DNA from: a bacterium
GTDB lineage: Bacteria > Babelota > Babeliae > Babelales > RVW-14
DNA: 13,752 nucleotides
NCBI GenBank assembly: GCA_023249895.1
Contig: JAHFBS010000007.1
Span: forward strand, 1-13,752
Direction of reading: 5' to 3'
In this document: one piece after another, positions 1 through 6,981 of the stretch
Layout: the number at the start of each line of letters is the position of its first letter
Position numbering within the stretch: position 1 is the first letter of the stretch
Position numbers and translations under genes: made by a program
The notes under the pieces: model-generated
Told to the model about the DNA's origin: nothing
Seen by the model: the letters and a program-made list of their open reading frames with translations, nothing else
Databases searched by the model: none

Positions 1-101
1 GTAAGGCTCCGCTGCAATTGAATCAACCCGACGATAATAACGCTTGAAAGTGCCATCGCAAGAATCATCTCAAGCAAGGTAAACGCATGACGCATATTCA
101 T
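1..101 (-). CDS. gspJ: GspJ-like pseudopilin, N-terminal fragment (cut by window edge)
   Basis: Reading the minus strand from an ATG at 101 gives a protein beginning MNMRHA then FTLLEMILAMALSSV, which is a type IV prepilin/pseudopilin leader. It has a short basic leader, the processing site, Glu at +5 and a hydrophobic helix. Only 33 codons are present because the window ends. The start ATG overlaps the TGA of the upstream pseudopilin gene (ATGA), so translation is probably coupled. A second in-frame ATG two codons later is a possible start. The residue before the cleavage site is Ala (A6), not the usual Gly. The fourth pseudopilin position after gspG, -H and -I suggests GspJ, the minor pseudopilin that sits with GspI and GspK at the pseudopilus tip. 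Pseudopilin identity is secure; the J assignment rests on gene order. Confidence 0.75.
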   Translation of the reverse strand, partial: MNMRHAFTLLEMILAMALSSVIIVGLIQLQRSL

Positions 102-514
102 GACGGCTTCTTTTCAGAAGATTGTTTTGACTCACTACGCGGCATCACAAGAATCATGCTGATATATCGAGCAGCATTTTCAAATTTCCATACCCCAACT
201 GAGCGAACAATTTTTGCGCTCTCTTTAAGCGGCGCGAGCGATGATTTTTTGGGAATACCTTCAACATCGGTTGTTATTTTCATTGCTGGCTGCTCAAGCT
301 GCGTAACTATTTTTTTAGTTCGTTGCGCCTGATCTTGATAGGCATCATAAAGATTTTTTTTAATCAAAAAGACTTTTTCAAGCTCATCATGATCGCGGGT
401 TATACGAATCCAGGCACGTAATTGTAAGTTTGATGCAACTGCAATAGCAACAGTGGCAATGCTCATTGCCAAAAAGACTTCAAGAAGCATGTACCCTGGT
501 CGAAATTGTTGCAT
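98..514 (-). CDS. gspI: GspI-like minor pseudopilin
   Basis: This is a 138-residue protein with a prepilin leader MQQFRPG, cleavage expected between G7 and Y8, Glu12 at +5 (YMLLE) and a hydrophobic helix to about residue 28. The rest is a short mixed domain with a charged Lys/Ser-rich C-terminus (SESKQSSEKKPS). Minor pseudopilins are processed by the GspO/PilD prepilin peptidase and form the T2SS pseudopilus tip. The gene lies 19 bp downstream of gspH and overlaps the following gspJ-like gene by 4 bp. A purine-rich AGAAGAG precedes the ATG. The length and place in the F-G-H-I-J order fit GspI. The globular part has no residue pattern I recognise, so the subtype is by position. Confidence 0.7.
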   Translation of the reverse strand: MQQFRPGYMLLEVFLAMSIATVAIAVASNLQLRAWIRITRDHDELEKVFLIKKNLYDAYQDQAQRTKKIVTQLEQPAMKITTDVEGIPKKSSLAPLKESAKIVRSVGVWKFENAARYISMILVMPRSESKQSSEKKPS

Positions 515-533
515 ACCACTCTTCTTTCACGTA

Positions 534-1091
534 TTACGTTCCCGGCCGTACTAATCCCTCAACAAAATCGAATGTTCCAAAAAAGGGATTCATCGTAAGG
601 GTTCCACTCGATTCAACGCCATCAAGTGTACGAACAAGTTGCACAACCACATCTTGCACGAGGCCATCTGCCGTTATTGCACAATACGCAACGCCGTGCT
701 GATCTGCAAGCATTTCAATTTTGCCACGGTAAACAGCATGTAGTTTTACGGCATCAGCAAATTTATAGGTTGTTGCCATATAATCTGGCGCTACCGGTTC
801 ATATTTTATATGCCCGGGTTTTTCTGGAACATCCATTGAAGCTTCAACCGTCACCGTATCTTGCTGCTGATTTTGTCTGAATACTAGGCGATATGGCTTG
901 CGGTACTCAAGCGCATTGTGCCGCGCAAAAAGTACCAGATTATTTAAATCATCGGTGATATTTTTCCACTCAACGGCAGGAGCCCGGCGAAATAAACGCG
1001 GAACTGTAAAAGCGGCGATGACCGCCACAAGGGCAATCACCACCATCATTTCAAGCAGCGTAAACGCTGAACTTTTATATCCCGTCAACAT
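534..1091 (-). CDS. gspH: GspH/FimT-like minor pseudopilin
   Basis: This is a 185-residue pseudopilin. The ATG at 1091 gives a normal short leader (MLTGYKSSA) before FTLLEMMVVIALVAV, with Glu14 at +5. A longer version from a TTG at 1127 would overlap gspG by 53 bp and give an unusually long leader, so I prefer the ATG, which overlaps the gspG end by 17 bp. After the helix, the stretch NLVLFARHNALEYRKPYRL (about residues 54-72) matches the GspH/FimT habit of a conserved Ala-Arg helix followed by the first strand of a beta-rich domain. GspH is a minor T2SS pseudopilin. The residue before the cleavage site is Ala rather than Gly, which is uncommon. The gene lies between gspG and the gspI-like gene, in the canonical order. 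Confidence 0.8.
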   Translation of the reverse strand: MLTGYKSSAFTLLEMMVVIALVAVIAAFTVPRLFRRAPAVEWKNITDDLNNLVLFARHNALEYRKPYRLVFRQNQQQDTVTVEASMDVPEKPGHIKYEPVAPDYMATTYKFADAVKLHAVYRGKIEMLADQHGVAYCAITADGLVQDVVVQLVRTLDGVESSGTLTMNPFFGTFDFVEGLVRPGT

Positions 1092-1515
1092 AGCTTTCAG
1101 GATCGCCCTCACTTTGCGATGGGCCAAGGTAAATTACTTCAAAATTACGGTAGTTGTTTTTGTAACGAACCGGAGGACAGTTGTAGATAAATTCATTACC
1201 TGCTTTATCTGCAATATCAACATCTTTAACAAATGGCCACTTATCAGCATTCCGCTTAAAGGCTTCAACATTAGGACGTGGATTATTTACCAATGCACGA
1301 AGTCCTTCGCGTGTTGTTGGATACATACCGAAGGTCATTTTGTAATCAATAAGAGCTTCTTTAATCCGCTCAACTTTAAATTTAATGTCAGCTTTTTCGG
1401 CTTGTCCAAAATATTTTGTTATCTGTGGACCAACAAAAGCCATGATGATACCGATAATTACTAACACGATCATCATTTCAAAAAGTGTAAAACCTTGTTT
1501 TGCGCGTACATGCAT
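1075..1515 (-). CDS. gspG: GspG, T2SS major pseudopilin
   Basis: This is a 146-residue major pseudopilin, the usual GspG size. It has the leader MHVRAKQG with cleavage before F9, Glu13 at +5 (FTLFE) and a hydrophobic helix rich in Ile and Val. The motif YPTTREGLRALVNNP in the middle is the hallmark of GspG. The Gly/Asp/Ser-rich C-terminal part (GPSQSEGDPESYVDGI) corresponds to the calcium-binding loop region of the family. GspG polymerises into the periplasmic pseudopilus that pushes folded cargo through the secretin. A strong GGAAGGA lies about 6 nt before the ATG at 1515. It follows gspF by 24 bp, and its 3' end overlaps the gspH start. Confidence 0.93.
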   Translation of the reverse strand: MHVRAKQGFTLFEMMIVLVIIGIIMAFVGPQITKYFGQAEKADIKFKVERIKEALIDYKMTFGMYPTTREGLRALVNNPRPNVEAFKRNADKWPFVKDVDIADKAGNEFIYNCPPVRYKNNYRNFEVIYLGPSQSEGDPESYVDGI

Positions 1516-1539
1516 AAAAAATCCTTCCGCTGTAGTTAC

Positions 1540-2754
1540 TTAAATTTTAGACAAATCGGCCATGCTAATAATTGGCAAGAAAATAGAAAGCATAATAAAA
1601 CCAACAACAACCGCCATAACTAACGTCATGATAGGATTAATTGCCGCAGTCAGCCCATTGGTTCTTTCTTTAAGTTCTTCATCATAATCATTACCAACGG
1701 TCAACAACATTTCAGCAAGTTTTCCTGATTGCTCACCGGTATTAATCATGTAGCTGGCTATCGTAGGGAAAATATTGGTCTCCTTCAAATATTTTGCAAT
1801 TTTACCCTCTTTGATGATTTTCTCGCGAGCTTGTTGTAATTGCTGCGTTAAAACCTTGTTGTCTACGATATTACACACAATATCAAGTGCATCGGATAAA
1901 TTGACGCCACTTTCAAGAAGCATTCCCAACGTCTTTGAAAATTGCACAATTGCCTTGGTTCGTGAAAAATAAGACGTAATCGGCATGCGCAGCAAAAATT
2001 CATCAATACGATATTTGCCCTGAGGACGTGTTCGCGCATACAAAAATGCTACAATGCCGCCACCAAGCACAATGCCCAACAATGTCATATTTGTTTGTAC
2101 AAAATTGGACATTGCAAGCAACACTACCGTTGGCCCAGGCAACGTTTGCCCCGTTTGCTCAAAAAGCCCCTGAAGTCGGGGCACAAGCCCCACCAACAAT
2201 CCAATAACCACTAATAATGAAAATGACAACATAAAAAGAGGATACGCCATTGCACTGCGTACCGATTTCTTGGTTTCTTCAGCACGTTCAAGATACGTGG
2301 TGAGGCGCATCAGAATAATATCCAACTTTCCCGTCGCTTCACCGGCACGTACAAGCTGAACATACACATTTGAAAATATTTTAGGGTAACGCGCCAACTC
2401 TTTGGCAAATGGTTCGCCCGATTTAATACCATCTTTAATACTGATAAGTATCCGTTTGAAGCGCCCCTCAAATTGTCCTTCGAGCAATTCAACAGCCTGG
2501 AGGAGAGGAACAGCAGATTTTAATAACACGCCAAGTTGTTTGGTAAAAAGAATAACCGTTTTTTGATCAATTTTTTTTTCAAAAATGCCCGCGAACCAGG
2601 AGTGCGCTTTTTCGCCCGAAATTTCAACAATCTTTGTTGGCAACAGGCTTTGGCCTTGCAATGTTTCTTTGGCTGCTTGTAGCGAAGTAGCCTCTATGGT
2701 TCCCTGAACACGGTCACCGCGTCGATTAAACGAATCATATTGATATAATGGCAT
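1540..2754 (-). CDS. gspF: GspF, T2SS inner-membrane platform protein
   Basis: This is a 404-residue protein of standard GspF/PilC length. It begins MPLYQYDSFNRRGDRVQGTI, the typical family N-terminus. Two T2SF repeats are visible at about residues 66-190 and 268-392, with the paired signatures RAGEATGKLD (near 137-145) and NTGEQSGKL (near 338-346). Three membrane segments lie near 171-192, 222-240 and 373-396. The start is set by GGAGGA at 2764-2769, nine bases before the ATG at 2754; an upstream in-frame start would add 16 residues not typical of the family. GspF contacts the GspE ATPase and the GspL/M assembly. The gene opens the operon. gspE, often found just upstream, is absent here and is replaced by a divergent gene. 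Confidence 0.94.
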   Translation of the reverse strand: MPLYQYDSFNRRGDRVQGTIEATSLQAAKETLQGQSLLPTKIVEISGEKAHSWFAGIFEKKIDQKTVILFTKQLGVLLKSAVPLLQAVELLEGQFEGRFKRILISIKDGIKSGEPFAKELARYPKIFSNVYVQLVRAGEATGKLDIILMRLTTYLERAEETKKSVRSAMAYPLFMLSFSLLVVIGLLVGLVPRLQGLFEQTGQTLPGPTVVLLAMSNFVQTNMTLLGIVLGGGIVAFLYARTRPQGKYRIDEFLLRMPITSYFSRTKAIVQFSKTLGMLLESGVNLSDALDIVCNIVDNKVLTQQLQQAREKIIKEGKIAKYLKETNIFPTIASYMINTGEQSGKLAEMLLTVGNDYDEELKERTNGLTAAINPIMTLVMAVVVGFIMLSIFLPIISMADLSKI

Positions 2755-2763
2755 AGGATACGG

Positions 2764-2838
2764 TCCTCCATGTAACAGGTACGGAGTGATAGCAAAATGC
2801 ACATAAATGTATCACAATATACAACATGTCTGTTACAT
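2764..2838 (-). promoter_or_regulatory. Dyad-rich leader of gspF reaching its ribosome-binding site
   Basis: ATGTAACAG (plus strand 2770-2778) and CTGTTACAT (2830-2838) form a perfect 9-bp inverted repeat. A second pair, GTGATA (2786-2791) and TATCAC (2810-2815), is nested almost concentrically inside it. In the gspF transcript the distal arm ends directly against the GGAGGA ribosome-binding site. It could be an RNA hairpin that modulates initiation, or a DNA operator for a dimeric regulator. The repeats are seen in the sequence; the function is inferred. Confidence 0.4.
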
Positions 2839-2840
2839 AC

Positions 2841-2870
2841 TTGACATTGGTATTATATTTTTCATATCCA
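2841..2870 (+). promoter_or_regulatory. Possible promoter for the exported-protein gene at 2914
   Basis: A perfect TTGACA lies at 2841-2846, with a weak -10 candidate TATCCA at 2865-2870 (18-bp spacer). An alternative is GTTACA (2832-2837) with TATATT (2854-2859), spacer 16. The same AT-rich patch reads TATAAT on the minus strand (2852-2857) and could be the -10 of gspF, without a good -35. Start sites would be close together on both strands. Confidence 0.35.
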
Positions 2871-2871
2871 T

Positions 2872-2895
2872 AAAGAGGTTTTTGAAACTCTCTTT
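2872..2895 (+). promoter_or_regulatory. Leader hairpin before the gene at 2914
   Basis: AAAGAGGTTT and AAACTCTCTTT can pair as a 10-bp stem with one bulged T and a 3-nt loop, followed by TT. It lies between the candidate promoter and the ribosome-binding site (GAAAGGGTG). It could be a weak attenuator or an mRNA-stabilising stem. It is mostly A-U and may be chance. Confidence 0.25.
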
Positions 2896-2913
2896 TTCCG
2901 AAAGGGTGCGACC

Positions 2914-4053
2914 ATGCTCTCCCACCACTCTCTTATTTCTCGTCTCTTTGTCATCTGTTGCGTTAGTGTATTCATGCTGAGCCCATTGTGTAAAGGTAAT
3001 GGACAAAATACGTCAAATGATCAAAACCTCAAGAAGATTCTCGATCTTAATGAGGTACTTGGCGAGAGTCCATCTCAATTCGCTTCACAGTCATTGCGTG
3101 AAATTTTTCATCGCAATGATGTTGCTGCACACAATTTATCCACACGACCACTCAGCGAAGAGTCAAAAAACGAAGTATTTCAACAATCTTTTCTTAAATA
3201 CATCAAAGATATTTATAACCGCAAAGACTACGCCCTTGCGCTCTCTCAAGATGCCACACATATCATTAACTTTCTAGAACTGAGCAATGAGATGACGCTT
3301 GATACCAGCACCGTGTATGTTGGTTTGCGTCTCTTTTATAATAAATTCAAAGCGGCAGAACTTGTTGATGATCAAGTAATCATGGGCATTCTTGAAAAGC
3401 TACCGCTCGCAATTGAACACCATTTTGCCGAAGAAAATGTCCTTCAAGCAACAACCGATCTTGCGTTTATCAAAAAACATATCGAAAACACGTTACTTAC
3501 CAAGCTCACCGACCATTTACAAGACTTCCAAGCAGCCCCAGATTCATTTTTATCAAATCTTGCAGATGAACTTGCCCAATACTGCAAGCAACAGGTTGAT
3601 ACCGCCCACAAACAAGCATTCCGCATTGAAACACGCGAACGACTTCGTCAAATGACATTTCGGCTTTTTGATACCATGTTATCCAAAGCAATTTGGGATC
3701 CTAAAACCAATGATGGCGTTTGGAAATCTTTCATCAGTATTGCGAACAAACTTCAGCTTTTAGGTAACCACAGCATCATCAATCACATGGATGACCTTGA
3801 TGACCTGCTCTGGACACTTACCCATCGTTTCTGCTTTTACCTGGATCTTACCGGCGCTGCATTACCCGTAAGCTTTTACCATCTTGTTGAACATGATCTT
3901 GATAACAAAGCGGTCTTCTTCTTGGAATTTAAAGAACAGGATGATGGGATTGTTTCTAAAAAAGAGACAATTGCGGAGGCATTACTTAAAGCCAAAGCCC
4001 GCGCCATCGCTTATGAAAAGAGCGGTATAATAGCAACACAGACGGTGTTTTAG
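2914..4053 (+). CDS. Exported helical protein of unknown function
   Basis: This is a 379-residue protein, the only plus-strand gene here. The N-terminus has a hydrophobic segment (about residues 9-25, RLFVICCVSVFMLSPLC), consistent with a Sec signal peptide. The Cys26 context (SPLC) is a poor lipobox, so it is probably not a lipoprotein. The mature part is polar, rich in Leu, Asp, His and Lys, and looks mainly alpha-helical, with no catalytic motif I recognise. A GAAAGGGTG ribosome-binding site precedes the ATG. It is divergent from gspF across 159 bp and ends 14 bp before the convergent hydrolase gene. Position beside the gsp operon makes it a candidate T2SS cargo or accessory protein, but that is guesswork. 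The coding call is firm; the function is unknown. Confidence 0.85.
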   Translation: MLSHHSLISRLFVICCVSVFMLSPLCKGNGQNTSNDQNLKKILDLNEVLGESPSQFASQSLREIFHRNDVAAHNLSTRPLSEESKNEVFQQSFLKYIKDIYNRKDYALALSQDATHIINFLELSNEMTLDTSTVYVGLRLFYNKFKAAELVDDQVIMGILEKLPLAIEHHFAEENVLQATTDLAFIKKHIENTLLTKLTDHLQDFQAAPDSFLSNLADELAQYCKQQVDTAHKQAFRIETRERLRQMTFRLFDTMLSKAIWDPKTNDGVWKSFISIANKLQLLGNHSIINHMDDLDDLLWTLTHRFCFYLDLTGAALPVSFYHLVEHDLDNKAVFFLEFKEQDDGIVSKKETIAEALLKAKARAIAYEKSGIIATQTVF

Positions 4054-4067
4054 ATTCCATTAAACAT

Positions 4068-5111
4068 TTAATTGAGATTGCCATTTATAAAGTGGTGCAC
4101 GATCGCAAGATAAAATGGACGGCCAGCATGTTGAAAGCTATTTGAATGATGGAATGGCGTAATGAACGCCGTTTTTTGCGCAATAACAGAGCTCCAAGCT
4201 CGTTCAAAATCTTCCCAACTAATCGATGGATCATTTTTACCACGGATAAAAAGAATAGGCACCGTAATATCAGGAAGATAGCGCATTACCTCAATAGGGC
4301 CTTGCTCATCACGAAAGAAATAATTGATAGGGTTACTAAGCGCGGCGCAAAATAATTTTGTACATGGCTTCAAGCAATTGGGAATGCCACCTGTGAGTGG
4401 TTTACACATAAGACATGGATCTATGATCATTGACCGCACATAATTTTCAAGCGATATCATCCCACTATCCAAAATAAGTTTATCGAAAAGCCTTTCTCCC
4501 TTACGTTCGCACAGAGCTTGCGCCTTAGGAAACATAAATCCGCTATAACATTCACCAAGCCCTATAATATGCTGATACCCCAACAAACGTCCAAGGCGTG
4601 CTGCTGCAATCACTTCTTCATGATTATCAGTAAAAAAAGAATTAACGGTATGCCTAACCAGTTCTTTTTCATTGAGCGGAGCCCAACGATACTGAAATAT
4701 TAAAACATCATACTCGTTCGCAAGATATTTCGCATGATGTTCACATTCTTCAAATGTCGAACCCATGCCAAGAGACAAGATAATCAGCGTTTGTTTTTGC
4801 ACCGATCCATAATAATGTCTGCCACGAAAAGAAGATCCGCTACTGGTATTCAAAAGCAGCGGACATCCAATAACAACGTCAGAAGAATAAATTTGAACAT
4901 TTTCGTTTTTTCCACATTGTTCAAAACGTTCGGAAGGGTAAATTTCGCATGATTTAAACGCCTGCTCAAACACCGGTCTTTTATTTTCATTAAAAAGACC
5001 ATCAAAACAATGTTCTACGCCATCACTTGTTCTTATTACATAGCCAGTGGCACAGAGGCCGCATGTAAAACAAGATATAACAAACGCTAATACTTTTTTC
5101 GGCTGTATCAT
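4068..5111 (-). CDS. Exported Cys-rich alpha/beta hydrolase with Cys in the nucleophile position
   Basis: This is a 347-residue protein from the ATG at 5111. A longer in-frame version would overlap the deacetylase by about 130 bp and bury the signal peptide, so I reject it. Residues 1-22 are basic then hydrophobic, a Sec signal. The fold is read from the oxyanion-region strand LIILSLGMG (109-117), the nucleophile elbow GLGECYSG (184-191), FIRGKNDP with acid D294, and FHH with H321 or H322. The elbow aligns with the usual GHSxGG, so Cys188 replaces Ser, as in dienelactone hydrolases. About twelve cysteines fall after the signal, including a cluster at 233, 236, 246, 250 and 255, suggesting disulfides outside the cytoplasm. 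It follows the deacetylase by 7 bp. The substrate is unknown. Confidence 0.8.
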   Translation of the reverse strand: MIQPKKVLAFVISCFTCGLCATGYVIRTSDGVEHCFDGLFNENKRPVFEQAFKSCEIYPSERFEQCGKNENVQIYSSDVVIGCPLLLNTSSGSSFRGRHYYGSVQKQTLIILSLGMGSTFEECEHHAKYLANEYDVLIFQYRWAPLNEKELVRHTVNSFFTDNHEEVIAAARLGRLLGYQHIIGLGECYSGFMFPKAQALCERKGERLFDKLILDSGMISLENYVRSMIIDPCLMCKPLTGGIPNCLKPCTKLFCAALSNPINYFFRDEQGPIEVMRYLPDITVPILFIRGKNDPSISWEDFERAWSSVIAQKTAFITPFHHSNSFQHAGRPFYLAIVHHFINGNLN

Positions 5112-5118
5112 ATTGTAC

Positions 5119-5904
5119 TCAGATTTTGGCGCTACAATCTTTTTTGAGCAGCTCAGAGATCGTAAGAAATTTATATCCTTGCTCTTTGAGTCTGGTGATA
5201 ATGATATCACTTGCTTCGACAACATCATGTTCGTCTCCGCAGCCGTCATGAAGTAAAATAATTGAGCCCGGACGAACGTCTTTCATAACATTATCAACTA
5301 TCTTTTGTACACCAGGCGAATCCCAATCCCATGCAACGGTATCAAATAAAATATTTTTGCGATTCATTTTTTTTAAAGTCCAAGAATCGGCAAGAAGTTT
5401 CATGCCCTTGGGGCTTCTGAAAAAAATCTCTTTATCATAACCACAATCACGAATTATTTTGTCTGTTTTTTCTATTTGCTCACGCACAAACGATGGAGTT
5501 CTAAAAATAAGAACCGGATGTGTATAGGTATGATTACCAAGCTCATGGCCAGCATTATACTCTCTTCTCACCAATGTTGGATTTTTTTCAGCACGTTCAC
5601 CAATAAGAAAAAATGTCGCATTAACTTGATGTTTTGCTAAAACATCCAAAACGCCCTCAGTTGTCGGTGATCGTGGACCATCATCATAGGTAAGTGCAAC
5701 GATTTTTTCATCGGTTTGCACACAACGTATGGCGATTCCAAAAATCTGTGGCGTATTAGGGATTGACACGAAAAAAGTCGCGATTGGAATTGCTAGCACA
5801 GTAAGAATAAAACCTATCATAAGCTTAATCTTTCGTAGTTTTGATGGAAGCCAAGCTATAAGTATAAATCCTGTACTAAACATTACAATCGCAGCAATGA
5901 TCAT
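5119..5904 (-). CDS. Membrane-anchored polysaccharide deacetylase (CE4, NodB homology domain)
   Basis: This is a 261-residue protein with two N-terminal hydrophobic segments (about 1-19 and 27-48), then a complete NodB domain. All five motifs are visible: TYDDGP (catalytic base D74, metal ligand D75), the metal ligands H125 and H129 in GNHTYTH, RSPKG (R163-G167), WDWD (192-195) and LLHDG with H219. CE4 enzymes remove N-acetyl groups from peptidoglycan or chitin-like glycans using a divalent metal. The domain should face the periplasm. The ATG at 5904 overlaps the upstream stop as ATGA and has AAGGA ten bases before it; a TTG three codons earlier is less likely. The enzyme class is firm. The substrate cannot be told from sequence; modification of its own peptidoglycan is most usual. 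Confidence 0.92.
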   Translation of the reverse strand: MIIAAIVMFSTGFILIAWLPSKLRKIKLMIGFILTVLAIPIATFFVSIPNTPQIFGIAIRCVQTDEKIVALTYDDGPRSPTTEGVLDVLAKHQVNATFFLIGERAEKNPTLVRREYNAGHELGNHTYTHPVLIFRTPSFVREQIEKTDKIIRDCGYDKEIFFRSPKGMKLLADSWTLKKMNRKNILFDTVAWDWDSPGVQKIVDNVMKDVRPGSIILLHDGCGDEHDVVEASDIIITRLKEQGYKFLTISELLKKDCSAKI

Positions 5905-6479
5905 ACTTCGCAATCCTTGTCATCGTCTTTATCACTTTTTTCTTTATCAACTGCCGTCCAATCATCATCTTCTTCGACCATCAACACCGTTCCTTTGGGC
6001 GCAAATATCATCGGCTCGTGGGGAATCAAAAGCTCGAGTTTAGTAACATCTATTCCTGTTGGCGCCACATTCAAGAGTTCTTTTTCAAACGCATTAAGGA
6101 GCTCTAATTTATGGGCTGCTATTTTTCCACACATGTCAGCTCGCTGCGCAATACTTGCAAGTTCATCTTTGATAATCTGCAACATACCAATAGCAAATGG
6201 CCAATCAAAAGAATCATCCGATACCGACCGCAGCATATCAACCAACATGTGAAAATTGCGTTTTCGAACTTTTCTATCACGCATATCACATGCTCGAATA
6301 ATATGAGATCGAACCGCTTTTTTGCACTGTGCTATTAAACTTTGTTTACCGCATTTATGATAAAAAATTTTTATAAATTTAAAGCTAAAAGCATCATCAA
6401 GCTTCGGTGCCTGTACCACACCATATCCATACGACCATGCAAATAACGCTATCGTTATGAATTTTATCACTAACTTCAT
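5901..6479 (-). CDS. Exported protein with acidic tail, unknown function
   Basis: This is a 192-residue protein from the ATG at 6479, chosen because a strong GGGAGGTG lies just upstream and a normal signal peptide follows (MKLVIKFITIALFAW, cleavage likely after VVQA, residue 24). The middle is basic and probably helical, with Cys43, 52, 64 and 117. The tail, from about residue 169, is strongly acidic (EEDDDW then DKEKSDKDDDKDCEV). The gene end overlaps the deacetylase start by 4 bp, so the two are translationally coupled, which ties this protein to glycan deacetylation by context only. A motif FIKIFYH (35-41) resembles FVQIFAY and FYQIFKF in the two upstream genes. No known family is recognised. 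Confidence 0.82.
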   Translation of the reverse strand: MKLVIKFITIALFAWSYGYGVVQAPKLDDAFSFKFIKIFYHKCGKQSLIAQCKKAVRSHIIRACDMRDRKVRKRNFHMLVDMLRSVSDDSFDWPFAIGMLQIIKDELASIAQRADMCGKIAAHKLELLNAFEKELLNVAPTGIDVTKLELLIPHEPMIFAPKGTVLMVEEDDDWTAVDKEKSDKDDDKDCEV

Positions 6480-6508
6480 TACACACCTCCCTTTCTTATT
6501 TTGAAACC

Positions 6509-6970
6509 TTATGGCTGATCCGGCGAACCGCAATATGATCGGTTAATAGGCTCCTGGTAATCAGGCATGTCTGGATTATGGAAAATAGAAAAATCACACA
6601 GCAGTCTTTTTACCCTAATTTTTCCCTGCAAAGAAAGCCTAAATGTCAGCAGCTGAAGCCTCATTTCATGAACAATTTTAAGATCATGCGGCAACGCATG
6701 TATGAACATATCCAATAATCCGCTTAAAGCAGCTTCTTGAATGACAGAAAGATGCACACCTTTATCCACAAGTTTAAGGAGCGTACAAACAGCATCAAGC
6801 TCACAACTTAGCGTTTGAACAATCGCTTCTTTGTCCGGATATTTTTCTGAATATGCAAAAATTTGCACAAATTGATCGTGCAGTGGTGAAGACTCCGCAA
6901 ACATCGCTATTGCTGAATGATGTATAAACAAACTTGCGAGTATGAAAAAAACGTTTTTTATTTTCATCAT
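6509..6970 (-). CDS. Small exported protein, unknown function
   Basis: This is a 153-residue protein with a signal peptide (MMKIKNVFFILASLFIHHSAIA), likely cleaved near residue 22, leaving Met as the first mature residue, or a few residues later. The mature part is helical in appearance, with Cys in the middle and near the end. It contains FVQIFAY (34-40), shared in pattern with its neighbours. It lies 11 bp after the upstream gene and 29 bp before the next, so it is almost certainly co-transcribed. The ATG at 6970 is preceded by only a weak GGTG, fitting translation carried over from the upstream gene. I recognise no domain. Confidence 0.8.
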   Translation of the reverse strand: MMKIKNVFFILASLFIHHSAIAMFAESSPLHDQFVQIFAYSEKYPDKEAIVQTLSCELDAVCTLLKLVDKGVHLSVIQEAALSGLLDMFIHALPHDLKIVHEMRLQLLTFRLSLQGKIRVKRLLCDFSIFHNPDMPDYQEPINRSYCGSPDQP

Positions 6971-6981
6971 ACGTCACCACA

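Noticed and set aside
1092..1127. Upstream TTG start for the GspH-like gene
   Set aside because: It would give a long atypical prepilin leader and deeper overlap with gspG; the ATG at 1091 gives a normal leader.
898..1464. 188-codon open frame on the plus strand
   Set aside because: It lies opposite the gspG and gspH genes, has no ribosome-binding site of note and no recognisable protein features; it is a shadow of the real genes.
4035..4072. Possible bidirectional terminator between the convergent genes (AACAC/GTGTT and ATTAAA/TTTAAT pairs)
   Set aside because: The stems are short, one is A-T only, and both overlap coding ends; they are not strong enough to call.
5112..5249. 46-residue N-terminal extension of the hydrolase
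   Set aside because: It would overlap the deacetylase in another frame and place the signal peptide internally; the ATG at 5111 has a suitable upstream GAG and a proper signal peptide.
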